Positions 25,805 through 34,734 of a stretch of DNA of 64,000 nt are shown piece by piece (positions within the stretch are counted from its first letter, which is position 1; each line of letters begins with the position of its first letter). The notes below the pieces were generated by a model. It searched no databases and had not been told where the DNA came from. It was given only the letters and a program-made list of their open reading frames with translations. The position numbers were made by a program, and so were the translations under genes. This stretch comes from Labilibaculum sp. (GTDB lineage: Bacteria; Bacteroidota; Bacteroidia; Bacteroidales; Marinifilaceae): positions 992,001 through 1,056,000 of the forward strand of contig NZ_OY761461.1 in the NCBI RefSeq assembly GCF_963664555.1, given 5' to 3'.

Positions 25805-26306
25805 ATGAAAACTCAAAATATAATTAAAGGGAATTTATTGCTTGCAACTAAATTCGGGAAATCATGAATACAACAAAGTGATAGGAAACGTAAAATGTAC
25901 TGCAACCTCAGGTGATATAGAGATGGTAAATGTGATTGGAGATATTTCTTCCCGAACTTCTTCCGCACATCAGGAGTTTGATAATGAGTAAGGGCAAATT
26001 AAAAGTATTTCTTCTTCGGGAAATGTTGGGATTCTTAATTAAAAAATCATTTTAAATCTAAGTAGTGGTTCTGGTAATTTGAGAGGACAAGGATTGGTTT
26101 TGTTGGGTGAATCCTATTTTAAAGCCACCTCGGGAGATGTTAGCATGAACTTGTTAAATGATTTTGAGCAGTTGAGTTTTGATCTTTCAGCATCTTCAGG
26201 ATCGCTTAGGGCGGGTAACCGTAAAGGAGATGATAATCCGTATTTTAAGGGTGGGAAAATATGGATTTACGGAAAAATAAGTTCTGGAAATCAAACATTT
26301 AAATAA
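25805..26306 (+). pseudogene. Decayed DUF4097-like (beta-repeat adhesin-type) gene
   Basis: An ATG at 25805 opens a short frame ending at a TGA at 25865. From 25863 a second frame reads H-E-Y-N-K-V-I-G-N-V-K-C-T-A-T-S-G-D-I-E and continues to 26306, but is broken by two in-frame TAA codons (after F-D-N-E near 25989 and after V-G-I-L-N near 26040). The repeated S-S-G-x-V / S-G-D-V beta-strand pattern is that of DUF4097 (putative head-GIN/adhesin-type) proteins. The reading is therefore a remnant with at least one frameshift and two nonsense changes. The stretch 26079-26306 alone could pass for a small gene but is the tail of this remnant. Confidence 0.7.
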
Positions 26307-26673
26307 GTAGTTGGAGCTGTTCGAAAACGAACATTGTGTGTGATGTTTACGAACACTTTTGAAGATGTAAATATTACGTTTTCTGGTGTAATTGTATGAA
26401 AAAGAGTATTATATGTATTTTGGCCTATGGATTGTAATTATACATTCGAAATCATTTATTGGATGGTTTCCCAAATATTGGGAGTGGTGTCCCGGGATTT
26501 TGGTTTTAATAGCATAATTAATTGGTTTTCTTGAATTGAGGGTCTGCGTTGTAGGCTCTCATTCTTTTTGCATCTTTTTTTTCTTCTAAAATACAGAAGC
26601 AGATAGCAATAGCAGGCCTAAATAAAAACAGCTATTCCAAAGGACAGCTGTTTTGTGAGTAGAATACTTTATG
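26307..26673. other. Intergenic stretch after the pseudogene
   Basis: These 367 bp contain no recognisable gene apart from the hairpin at 26625-26654. They may be decayed sequence related to the pseudogene. Confidence 0.4.
26625..26654 (-). terminator. Terminator of the first MFS gene
   Basis: A 9-bp stem AAAACAGCT (26625-26633) / AGCTGTTTT (26646-26654), 19 bp past the MFS stop on the minus strand. It resembles the hairpins after the two paralogous MFS genes. Confidence 0.75.
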
Positions 26674-28038
26674 TTATTTGTGGTTTGATGGCAATTCTAA
26701 GCCGTAACCTGAGACTTTATCTTCTCTTTTAAGAAGTAATGCGAAAATTAATCCTAAAATTCCCAAACAGGCAAACATGATCATGGTGTAGGTGTAATCA
26801 AGATTTTCTGATCCTGCAGGATTTGTTTTGTCAAGAACAAGCCCTGCTAGAATTGGGAATGCCCATAAACCAAGATTCTGAACTGAGAACATCAAACCGT
26901 AGGCAGAACCAATTCGTTTTTCGTCAACCATTTTTGCTACCGATGGCCACATAGATGCCGGAACTAATGAAAATGCAAGACCAAGTATCACCATTAAAAC
27001 ATAAGGAGACAAACTTGTGAAGGCGAAGGTTAGATGAACAACTACAAGAATTACAGATCCATAAATCATTAAGGAGGATGCTTTACCAAATCGATCAACA
27101 AAAAAACCAAATAGAGGAGTGAATATCATTGTTCCAATAGGGAGCATGGATGAAATAAAGCCACTTTCTTTTATGGATAGGTTGAATTTATTTAGAAAAA
27201 AATCGGATGAAAAAGAAAGGAAAGGAAATACTGCGGAGTAAAAAGTCAAACACAAGAGTGTTACATATATGAATGAATGGTTTGTGAGTAATTTGGTGAT
27301 GTCTGAAATGTGAAATTCATCCGTGGTTGAAAGCAAACTTTCCTGTTTTACCTGCCTGTCGAGTTTCAAGTCAAACATCATGTAAATCATGAATACGAGT
27401 AAAGCGGAAAGTACTAAAAATGCTGCAAACCAAATGGCCAGGGTCCATCCCGATTGAGATTTAATTAATACAGGAGAAAGATTAAATGCCAGAAATGATC
27501 CTGTTCGTGCTAATCCTAGTTTTACACCAAATGCCAAGGCTAATTCTTTTCCTTTAAACCATTTTACTATGATTTTACTGATGACTACAATACTTGTTTC
27601 AGCACCCAAACCAAATAGAAATCGTCCCAGCAACATCATTTTAAGTTCAGGAGAATATCCAGGAAAAATGGAAGACATAAATGAATATCCAAAACCATCG
27701 TTGCGGTACAAATTACTGGCGCCATAAGCTGTTACCAAAGCTCCAAAAGCCATAAAAGCAACAAATAGAAAACCAGTACGTCGAATTCCTAACTTATCCA
27801 GAATAATTCCTCCCAATACAGCCATCAGGAAAAAAACATTGGGAATCGAATAAACGGATACAAACAACCCAAAATCGGTACTTGTGAAACCAAACTCTTT
27901 CGTTAACGTTGATTTTAAGGGTGACAGAGCATCGTAAAAATAGTAGTTTGCTGCCAGCACAAAACCTACAAGCAACAGCATAATCCAACGGGTTACGACA
28001 GAATCTCTTAGTGAGTTTTTTATTGTATTTGTGTTCAT
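26674..28038 (-). CDS. MFS transporter, first of three paralogues
   Basis: A 454-residue major facilitator protein with about twelve helices. It shares with its two neighbours the opening (L-R-D-S-V-V-T-R-W), the loop W-F-K-G-K-E-L-A-L-A-F-G, the S-A-V-F-P-F-L-S-F-S stretch, L-V-P-A-S-M-W-P-S-V-A-K, and the G-Y-G-L-E-L-P tail. The layout resembles the MFSD1/oxalate-formate-antiporter-like branch of MFS; related proteins carry dipeptides or organic acids, but no substrate is shown here. It is the shortest and most diverged of the three. Confidence 0.85.
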   Translation of the reverse strand: MNTNTIKNSLRDSVVTRWIMLLLVGFVLAANYYFYDALSPLKSTLTKEFGFTSTDFGLFVSVYSIPNVFFLMAVLGGIILDKLGIRRTGFLFVAFMAFGALVTAYGASNLYRNDGFGYSFMSSIFPGYSPELKMMLLGRFLFGLGAETSIVVISKIIVKWFKGKELALAFGVKLGLARTGSFLAFNLSPVLIKSQSGWTLAIWFAAFLVLSALLVFMIYMMFDLKLDRQVKQESLLSTTDEFHISDITKLLTNHSFIYVTLLCLTFYSAVFPFLSFSSDFFLNKFNLSIKESGFISSMLPIGTMIFTPLFGFFVDRFGKASSLMIYGSVILVVVHLTFAFTSLSPYVLMVILGLAFSLVPASMWPSVAKMVDEKRIGSAYGLMFSVQNLGLWAFPILAGLVLDKTNPAGSENLDYTYTMIMFACLGILGLIFALLLKREDKVSGYGLELPSNHK

Positions 28039-28097
28039 TTGTATAGTGTTTGTTTAAACAAGTTTCGAAAATACAAAAGCTTTACGAAACCGCATAA

Positions 28098-28173
28098 AAA
28101 AGCCGTCGCTTGAACTGCACCCCAAAAGTTGGACACAACATTTGGGGTGCAGTTCAGCTTTAGGACGGCTTTT
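28098..28173 (-). terminator. Terminator of the second MFS gene, loop occupied by an IS remnant
   Basis: The outer 10-bp stem AAAAGCCGTC (28098-28107) / GACGGCTTTT (28164-28173) is a standard terminator. Its loop contains a 46-bp element (28111-28156) flanked by GCT on both sides. With the element and one GCT removed, the loop would be seven bases. Confidence 0.8.
28111..28156. mobile_element. 46-bp IS3-like end-to-end remnant (MITE-like) with 3-bp target duplication
   Basis: Perfect 16-bp terminal inverted repeats (TGAACTGCACCCCAAA at 28111-28126 and its complement at 28141-28156) enclose 14 bp (AGTTGGACACAACA). The left 26 bp look like the end of IS3-family (IS150-type) elements as I recall them. 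GCT directly flanks both sides (28108-28110 and 28157-28159), matching the 3-bp target duplications of IS3. No transposase is left. The family name is from memory; the repeat structure and duplication are seen directly. Confidence 0.65.
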
Positions 28174-28192
28174 AAAAATAATGTTCGATTTA

Positions 28193-29632
28193 TTAATTCT
28201 GAATGTTTGGAAGTTCAAGGCCATATCCTTTTTTACGATCTTCTGCTTTCAGTAAGAAGGCAAATACGCAAGCAAGAATTGTCAATCCAACAAAAACCAT
28301 CCAGGTTGATGAATAGTTAAACATTGGAATTTCACCAGTTTCTCTAAGAGTTTGAATTTTTGCGGAGATATCGCCGGCAGGAACACCTTCTGCTCTAAAG
28401 TTAGCAATTGCCTTTTCGGTTATCTCATTAACACCTGGATTCGTTTTATCCAAAACAACACCTAATAAAATCGGAACCAGCATTAAACCAATATTCTGAA
28501 CATAGAAAATAAGTGCATAAGCTGATCCTAATTGTTTTTCAGGAATAATTTTTGGAACCGATGGCCACATAGCTGAAGGAACTAATGAGAATGCAATTCC
28601 CAAAAGAACTACGGCAAAAATAGCGATCCATGTTGCTGTTAAAGAAGGAATGTAGAAAATTGTATGAACGATTACAAGTAACACTGCTCCAAGAATCATT
28701 ATAGAAGCACCTTTACCATATTTATCGTATATATATCCAAATAAGGGTGTTAAAATAATTGTACCAAATGGTAAGATTGACGGAATATCGCCGGCTGTAG
28801 CAGGATCAATTCCAAACTTGTTCACCATTAATCCTGATGAGAACTTGTAGAATGGGAAAACAGCAGAATAAAATAGCAAACAAAGAATGGCAATGTACCA
28901 GAATCCTTTATTTGAAATAATTACCCCAATATCCGAAATTTTGAAAGGTTCTTCGGCTTCGGCTTCATCTTCCACTTGCTTATCCAATTTCGTATCCATT
29001 ACACAGTAAACAATAAATAGAATTAGAGCAATACTCAAGGCAATGGTTCCTACCAACACAGATGTAGGAATATCAAAAGCTTTAGCTATGCGTGGAGATC
29101 CAAATAAGGCAAGGAATGAACCTAAACGGGCTAAGGCCATTTCGGTACCCATAGCAAGGGCCATTTCTTTTCCTTTAAACCATTTTACGATTATTCGAGA
29201 TACAGTAATACCAGCACCTTCGGCGCCTACACAAAATATTGCAAAGCCAGCAGCTGATATAAACACTCTTGAATCGATTCCAATGATTGTAGTACCCATT
29301 TCGAAATTACCGGCAAATGCATAATATTTAATAATAGCACCTAATATCATGACTATACCAGATCCAATTGCAGTAAACTTGATACCCATTTTGTCGAGTA
29401 TAATTCCGGAAAATATCAGCATAAATGCAAATACATTTAAGTATCCTTGTGCACCAGTAACAAGCCCCCAATCGGTTCCACTCCATCCGTAAGTACTTTG
29501 AATTAGGGTTTGAAGCGGAGAAAGCACCTCCATAAAGGTATATGCAATAAGCATGGAAACCGATACGAGAATTAGCACAAACCAACGAGCGCCTGCGCTA
29601 TCTCTTAATGTCTTTTTAATAGCATCTGTCAT
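28193..29632 (-). CDS. MFS transporter, second of three paralogues
   Basis: A 479-residue major facilitator protein with about twelve helices and the features shared by the trio: L-R-D-S-A-G-A-R-W-F start, I-V-K-W-F-K-G-K-E-M-A-L-A-M-G, A-V-F-P-F-Y-K-F-S and S-L-V-P-S-A-M-W-P-S-V-P-K-I-I-P-E. A ~35-residue hydrophilic insert precedes the last helix pair and is absent from the first paralogue. It has its own promoter region and terminator rather than being cotranscribed. Substrate unknown. Confidence 0.85.
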   Translation of the reverse strand: MTDAIKKTLRDSAGARWFVLILVSVSMLIAYTFMEVLSPLQTLIQSTYGWSGTDWGLVTGAQGYLNVFAFMLIFSGIILDKMGIKFTAIGSGIVMILGAIIKYYAFAGNFEMGTTIIGIDSRVFISAAGFAIFCVGAEGAGITVSRIIVKWFKGKEMALAMGTEMALARLGSFLALFGSPRIAKAFDIPTSVLVGTIALSIALILFIVYCVMDTKLDKQVEDEAEAEEPFKISDIGVIISNKGFWYIAILCLLFYSAVFPFYKFSSGLMVNKFGIDPATAGDIPSILPFGTIILTPLFGYIYDKYGKGASIMILGAVLLVIVHTIFYIPSLTATWIAIFAVVLLGIAFSLVPSAMWPSVPKIIPEKQLGSAYALIFYVQNIGLMLVPILLGVVLDKTNPGVNEITEKAIANFRAEGVPAGDISAKIQTLRETGEIPMFNYSSTWMVFVGLTILACVFAFLLKAEDRKKGYGLELPNIQN

Positions 29633-29734
29633 TACAATAATTTTAGGGTTAAAATTAATTTTAGGTTTAAGAGGTTACTAAATTAAGATAAATGAATAAA
29701 AAAACAAATCAGAAACTATATTGGGACTTATATG

Positions 29735-29764
29735 AAAAAAGCTGTCCCGAAGGACAGCTTTTTT
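29735..29764 (-). terminator. Terminator of the third MFS gene
   Basis: A 13-bp perfect stem AAAAAAGCTGTCC (29735-29747) / GGACAGCTTTTTT (29752-29764) with a CGAA tetraloop. Confidence 0.92.
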
Positions 29765-29785
29765 ATATGATATTTGCTATTTAGG

Positions 29786-31213
29786 CTATTTTTGAATATT
29801 CGGTAATTCTAAGCCGTAACCTTTTTTCTTATCTTCCATTTTTAATAACATACCAACTATGATTGCCAGTAAGCCTAGTCCTGCAAAAATAAGCATTGGG
29901 TTTGTGTAATCGTATAATGGTACTGCTGTGCCGTTAGCTTTTGCTAATGCAACTTCTGGATTCGATTGATCCAATACATATCCAATTAACAATGGAATTC
30001 CCATTAATCCCCAGTTTTGAATCCAAAAGATCAATGAAAAAGCGGTTCCCAATTGATTTTCAGGAATGATTTTTGGAACTGAAGGCCACATAGCAGAAGG
30101 TACTAAAGACAATGCGATTCCTAAAATAATTACCAAAACAACTGCTACAAACCAGTAATTTAATATTGGTAATGAGAATACAGAATGTACTAATAATATT
30201 AAGACGGCTCCAATGATCATCATGGTAGCTCCTTTGCCTTTTTTATCGTAAACACCGCCAAACAGAGGTGTTAGGAATAGTGTTCCTAATGGCAGTAAAC
30301 TTGGTATAATACCTGCAAGATTTTGGTCTAAACCATACTTGTTCACCATTAAATCGGATGCATATTTAATGAATGGAAAAACTGAAGAGTAGAACAATAC
30401 ACACAAAACAGCAATTAACCAAAAGCCTTTGTTGGTCACAATACGACCTATGTCGCTGAATTTGAATGGCTCTTCGCTATCAGTTCCATTCGATTCAGCA
30501 AGTGATGCATCCAGTTTTTTATCCATCGACACATAGATAAAGAAAGTGATGAATCCAATAACCAGCAATATAAATGCAAAAGCAATAGGTGCAGAAACGC
30601 TTGGTCCCATTTTTTCAACTAGTTCACCGTTTACAACTTGGGTGTGTACACTTGAAAAATACGTAGCTAATGGAACCGGAGCTGCAATTGCCAGCATAGT
30701 TCCCAATCGGGCAACAGCCATTTGCATTCCCATAGCCAGAGCCATTTCGTTTCCTTTGAACCACTTTACAATGATTTTAGAAACAGTAATTCCTGCAATT
30801 TCTACACCAACACCGAAAATGGCAAATCCTACAGCAGCCATAAACACATGAGTATGGATACCAAAAGTTGTGTCAGTAACTAAGGTTGGATTAGTGATAG
30901 CCCAATACTTAATGCCGGCTCCTAAAACCATAATTCCGGATGACATAATTCCGGTAAAGCGAACCCCCATTTTATCAAGGATAATACCCCCGAAAATAAG
31001 CATTCCAAAAAATACATTTAACCAGCCATATGCACTGGTGAATATTCCGTAGTTTGTACTTGACCATGCAAACTCGGATTCCAGCATTGGTTTTAAAGGA
31101 GACATTACATCGGTTAAAAAATAACCTGCAAACATCGTGATAGAAATTATCCCCAATGCTCCCCATCGTGCTGCTTTCGAATCTCGAAGAGTCAGTCTTA
31201 GTGCTTCAGTCAT
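29786..31213 (-). CDS. MFS transporter, third of three paralogues
   Basis: A 475-residue major facilitator protein with about twelve helices. It is closest to the second paralogue (I-V-K-W-F-K-G-N-E-M-A-L-A-M-G, S-L-V-P-S-A-M-W-P-S-V-P-K-I-I-P-E-N-Q-L-G, tail K-K-K-G-Y-G-L-E-L-P-N-I-Q-K). A central cytosolic loop holds an acidic stretch before the seventh helix. Divergent from nicotinate phosphoribosyltransferase across 178 bp. Substrate unknown; three copies side by side suggest related but distinct substrates or expression conditions. Confidence 0.85.
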   Translation of the reverse strand: MTEALRLTLRDSKAARWGALGIISITMFAGYFLTDVMSPLKPMLESEFAWSSTNYGIFTSAYGWLNVFFGMLIFGGIILDKMGVRFTGIMSSGIMVLGAGIKYWAITNPTLVTDTTFGIHTHVFMAAVGFAIFGVGVEIAGITVSKIIVKWFKGNEMALAMGMQMAVARLGTMLAIAAPVPLATYFSSVHTQVVNGELVEKMGPSVSAPIAFAFILLVIGFITFFIYVSMDKKLDASLAESNGTDSEEPFKFSDIGRIVTNKGFWLIAVLCVLFYSSVFPFIKYASDLMVNKYGLDQNLAGIIPSLLPLGTLFLTPLFGGVYDKKGKGATMMIIGAVLILLVHSVFSLPILNYWFVAVVLVIILGIALSLVPSAMWPSVPKIIPENQLGTAFSLIFWIQNWGLMGIPLLIGYVLDQSNPEVALAKANGTAVPLYDYTNPMLIFAGLGLLAIIVGMLLKMEDKKKGYGLELPNIQK

Positions 31214-31357
31214 ATTCTTTTATTTTATCTGTTAATGTTGAGTAATTGTTTAAGGGGTGCTAAAGTAAGATTAATCCTTAAAGAAACAAAAAGCAGATAT
31301 CATGTTTTATTTAAACATATCGATTCCATATTTCTGGGCATAGTAGCAGATAATCCC

Positions 31358-31365
31358 TATATTTG
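31358..31365 (+). promoter_or_regulatory. Candidate -7 box of the nicotinate phosphoribosyltransferase gene
   Basis: TATATTTG matches TAnnTTTG and lies 26 bp before the ATG. Confidence 0.5.
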
Positions 31366-31391
31366 GTTTGATTTTCATTTAATTTAATCGA

Positions 31392-32813
31392 ATGAACACT
31401 TTAACAGAAAACACCGGGTTATATACCGATTATTATGAGCTGACCATGGCTCAGGGATATTTTTTAAGTAGTAAGGAAAATGAACAAACCGTTTTCGACT
31501 ACTATTACAGAACCAATCCGTACGAAGGTGGCTACCTTATTTTTGCAGGATTACAAGACCTTCTTAAAATATTAAAAACTTTTAGTTACAGTAAAGAAAA
31601 TATCGAATTTCTGAAGAAAACAGGATTGAAAGATGAGTTTTTGGAGTATTTGAAGGATTTTAGATTCACGGCTACTGTTTATAGTATGAAAGAAGGTGAA
31701 ATTGTATTTCCAAATGAACCATTGGTAAGGATTGAAGGAAATATTATTGAAGCACAATTAATTGAGACATTGCTTCTGAATTATTTAAATTTTCAGTCGC
31801 TAATCGCCACAAAAGCTTGTCGGATAAGAAATGTGATCGGGGATAAAGACTTTGCGGATTTTGGTTTACGCAGGGCGCAAGGCTTGGGCGGAATACATGC
31901 CAGTCGTGCCGCTGTAATTGGTGGAGCAAATACAACATCGAATGTTTACAGTGCATTTAATTACGACATTCCGGTAACGGGAACTCAGGCTCATTCATGG
32001 ATTCAGAGTTTTGACTATGAACTGGAAGCATTTCGTCGTTATGCTACTATTAATCCTGATTCGACAGTATTGCTGGTTGATACTTACAACACACTTAAAT
32101 CTGGTATTCCTAATGCAATAATTGTGGCAAAGGAATTGGAAGCCCAAGGTCATAGAATGATTGGCATTCGTTTGGATAGCGGCGATTTGGCATATTTAAG
32201 TAGAAAGGCAAGAAAAATGCTCGATGATGCTGGTTTGGATTATGTGAAAATTATTGCATCAAACCAGTTGAATGAGTACGTAATTAAAAGTTTGAACGAT
32301 CAGGGAGCGGAGATTGATGGTTATGGGATTGGTACGGAATTAGTAACGGGAAAAGATGCCGGAGCTTTGGATGGTGTTTATAAATTAGTTCAGAACAATG
32401 GGATTCCAAGATTAAAAATATCAGAGAACATTGAAAAAATAACCATGCCGGGAAAGAAAAAGGTCGTGCGTTATTTCGATGAGGACGGAATGTTTTTTAG
32501 GGATGGAATTCTTTTAGAGAATGAAGAATCGACGAATCGTCTGTTTCATCCTTTTCATAGTCATAAGCATACTTACGTTACGGATTATAAATGTGAAGAT
32601 CTGATGAGTAAGGTGATGGAAAATGGAGAGATATTAATTGAAAATCAATCTCCTGTTGAAATAAATGCCTATGTAAGGAAACGCTTTGCTCAGTTGCCGG
32701 ATGGACATAAACGATTTATTAGTCCACATATTTACAAGGTTGGATTCTCTGAAAATATTTTGAGTGTGAGAGATCATATTTTAATGGATATTCGATCAAA
32801 AATAGGACATTAA
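31392..32813 (+). CDS. pncB: Nicotinate phosphoribosyltransferase
   Basis: A 473-residue enzyme of the long PncB type that makes nicotinate mononucleotide from nicotinate and PRPP in NAD salvage. Family stretches include the N-terminal T-D-Y-Y-E-L-T-M-A-Q-G-Y-F, F-G-L-R-R-A-Q-G-L-G-G-I-H-A-S, T-Q-A-H-S-W-I-Q-S-F and I-R-L-D-S-G-D-L-A-Y-L. It is followed after 41 bp by the PLP enzyme gene, with no terminator seen between them. Confidence 0.93.
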   Translation: MNTLTENTGLYTDYYELTMAQGYFLSSKENEQTVFDYYYRTNPYEGGYLIFAGLQDLLKILKTFSYSKENIEFLKKTGLKDEFLEYLKDFRFTATVYSMKEGEIVFPNEPLVRIEGNIIEAQLIETLLLNYLNFQSLIATKACRIRNVIGDKDFADFGLRRAQGLGGIHASRAAVIGGANTTSNVYSAFNYDIPVTGTQAHSWIQSFDYELEAFRRYATINPDSTVLLVDTYNTLKSGIPNAIIVAKELEAQGHRMIGIRLDSGDLAYLSRKARKMLDDAGLDYVKIIASNQLNEYVIKSLNDQGAEIDGYGIGTELVTGKDAGALDGVYKLVQNNGIPRLKISENIEKITMPGKKKVVRYFDEDGMFFRDGILLENEESTNRLFHPFHSHKHTYVTDYKCEDLMSKVMENGEILIENQSPVEINAYVRKRFAQLPDGHKRFISPHIYKVGFSENILSVRDHILMDIRSKIGH

Positions 32814-32854
32814 CAAAGAGTGCCTATTGAACAATAAAATTCAAATCAATTTTG

Positions 32855-33973
32855 ATGCAAAATTTAGATTCCAAAATAATTCGTCCTACTTTTTTGCTTG
32901 ATAAAGCAAAATGCATTACCAATATCGAAACAATGCTGACCAAGGCAAAGCGTTCAAATACGCGTTTGAGGCCTCATTTTAAAACACATCAATCGGCTGA
33001 GATTGGGGAGTGGTTTAGGGAACGAGGAGTAGATGCTATTGCTGTTTCGTCTGTAAAAATGGCGGAATATTTTGCAAATTATGGATGGGCAGATATTACA
33101 GTTGCTATTCCAATAAATGTACGTGAAATTGATTTGATTAACGAATTGGCTTCGAAAATTCAACTGAATTTGGTTGTTGAATCGCAGGAAGCTATATTGT
33201 TTTTGCAATCAGAATTAAAACACAGGGTAGAGGTATTTATTAAGGTAGATACAGGTTATCAACGCTCTGGTATTCCTGCTGAAGCAACCGGGTCTATTCG
33301 TTTGTTGGTGGATTTGATGAAGGAATCCGATAAGCTAAATTGCAAGGGTTTTTTGGCTCATACAGGACAAAATTATCAAGCAAAAAACCAAGAGGAAATA
33401 CACAAGAATCATAGCAGAACATTATTGGCTTTAAACGAATTGAAGGATGTTTTCCGAAAAGAAATTCCAGGCATTGAAGTATCCTTGGGTGATACCCCAG
33501 CTTGCAGTATCAGCGAAGAATTTTACGGGATTGATGAAATAAGGCCGGGGAATTTTGTTTTTTATGATATTATGCAATACGTATTGGGCTCGTGCGATGA
33601 GGATCAGATAGCAGTGGCTGTGGCCTGCCCGGTAATTGCAAGAAATATTGATCGTAATGAATTGGTGATTCATGGTGGTGGCGTGCACTTTTCAAAAGAG
33701 TATTTGGAAGCAGATGATGAAGGAACTAAGCTATTTGGCAGTATTGTTCGCATAACAGAAAATGGATGGAGTAGGATTTTAGGTGGAGGATATTTAGCAA
33801 GCTTGTCACAAGAACATGGAATTATCCGTTGCAGTGATGAATTATTTGATGAGTTTGTGATTGGTGATTTGATTGGAATATTACCGGTTCATTCGTGTAT
33901 GACTGCTAACTTAATGGGGCGATTTATGACTACAGAGGGGGAATGGATTGAAACAATGAACAGTAAGGAGTAA
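32855..33973 (+). CDS. D-serine dehydratase/D-threonine aldolase-like PLP enzyme
   Basis: A 372-residue fold-type III PLP enzyme (alanine-racemase-like barrel). The PLP Lys lies in R-P-H-F-K-T-H-Q-S, and a metal-binding H-S-C-M-T-A-N-L motif is near residue 349, as in zinc-dependent eukaryotic-type D-serine dehydratase (DSD1 family). It may degrade D-serine or D-threonine. A TTG one codon upstream is in frame, but the ATG at 32855 is preferred. Exact substrate is open. Confidence 0.84.
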   Translation: MQNLDSKIIRPTFLLDKAKCITNIETMLTKAKRSNTRLRPHFKTHQSAEIGEWFRERGVDAIAVSSVKMAEYFANYGWADITVAIPINVREIDLINELASKIQLNLVVESQEAILFLQSELKHRVEVFIKVDTGYQRSGIPAEATGSIRLLVDLMKESDKLNCKGFLAHTGQNYQAKNQEEIHKNHSRTLLALNELKDVFRKEIPGIEVSLGDTPACSISEEFYGIDEIRPGNFVFYDIMQYVLGSCDEDQIAVAVACPVIARNIDRNELVIHGGGVHFSKEYLEADDEGTKLFGSIVRITENGWSRILGGGYLASLSQEHGIIRCSDELFDEFVIGDLIGILPVHSCMTANLMGRFMTTEGEWIETMNSKE

Positions 33974-34021
33974 AAAAGTAATGGTGAACAATTACCAGCA
34001 TGATTTGTTTGCTGATGAAAG

Positions 34022-34486
34022 ATGAAGAAGATGAATTATCAGAAGGTATTGCGGCGATTCAATTTAGACAAAATAAAAAAATCCATTCTTGCAGAGATTG
34101 CTTGTACCAATACTTCCAATGCGACAATAGCATTATCATTGACGTTGGGAATATTTTTTGCCTTTTCTCCGGCTTGGGGATTTCAAACGGTACTTGCAAT
34201 ATCATTCGCTTTATTATTAAGATTAAACAAGGTTCTTGCTTTAATTACAGTGAATGTTAGTAGTATACCACCATTAATTCCTCTTATTTTTATTGCAGGA
34301 TATCAGACCGGAGCATTGATTTTGCATGGAGAATTTCAGAAGGATCTTCCTGATTTAATGAATTTAAAGACTTTGGGTGAAAATTACCTGCAATTTGTTT
34401 TGGGTTCGCTGGTGTTTGCGGTATTGATTGGTTTCATTTTCTATTTGGTGATTTCTCTGATTTTAGGAAGGTATCGGAAAGTTTAA
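34022..34486 (+). CDS. DUF2062 membrane protein
   Basis: A 154-residue protein with a basic N-terminus, three to four hydrophobic segments and the DUF2062 pattern (A-L-S-L-T-L-G-I-F-F-A-F-S-P-A-W-G-F-Q-T, then V-S-S-I-P-P-L-I-P-L). The family is sometimes fused to glycosyltransferases; function unknown. A second ATG three codons on (34031) is also possible. It lies 48 bp after the PLP enzyme gene and may end that transcript. Confidence 0.8.
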   Translation: MKKMNYQKVLRRFNLDKIKKSILAEIACTNTSNATIALSLTLGIFFAFSPAWGFQTVLAISFALLLRLNKVLALITVNVSSIPPLIPLIFIAGYQTGALILHGEFQKDLPDLMNLKTLGENYLQFVLGSLVFAVLIGFIFYLVISLILGRYRKV

Positions 34487-34687
34487 AAGAAAGAGAAGTT
34501 TTTTTTTTTTGTGATACACCCTTTCGCCTGTCGGTACTTTGTTCACAATATGATTTCAAATTGCGTTCACAATCTTAACTGCTTTACGGTACCCTGTAAA
34601 GGATAAGAATCAGTTCTTTTTTCTTTGTGTGACTTAGTGGTAATCCTTCGAGTTTATTTTGTGGTTAAATTATTATGCCATAAAAAA

Positions 34688-34713
34688 AAGGAACGCACAA
34701 TTGTACGTTCCTT
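34688..34713 (-). terminator. Intrinsic terminator of the dipeptidase gene
   Basis: An 8-bp stem AAGGAACG (34688-34695) / CGTTCCTT (34706-34713). On the minus strand it runs into a T8 tract (34682-34689 complement). Confidence 0.82.
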
Positions 34714-34734
34714 ATAAATCATTATTTGATTGTA

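Noticed and set aside
26079-26306. Stand-alone 75-residue gene
   Set aside because: It is in frame with upstream DUF4097-like sequence broken by stops, so it is the tail of a pseudogene.
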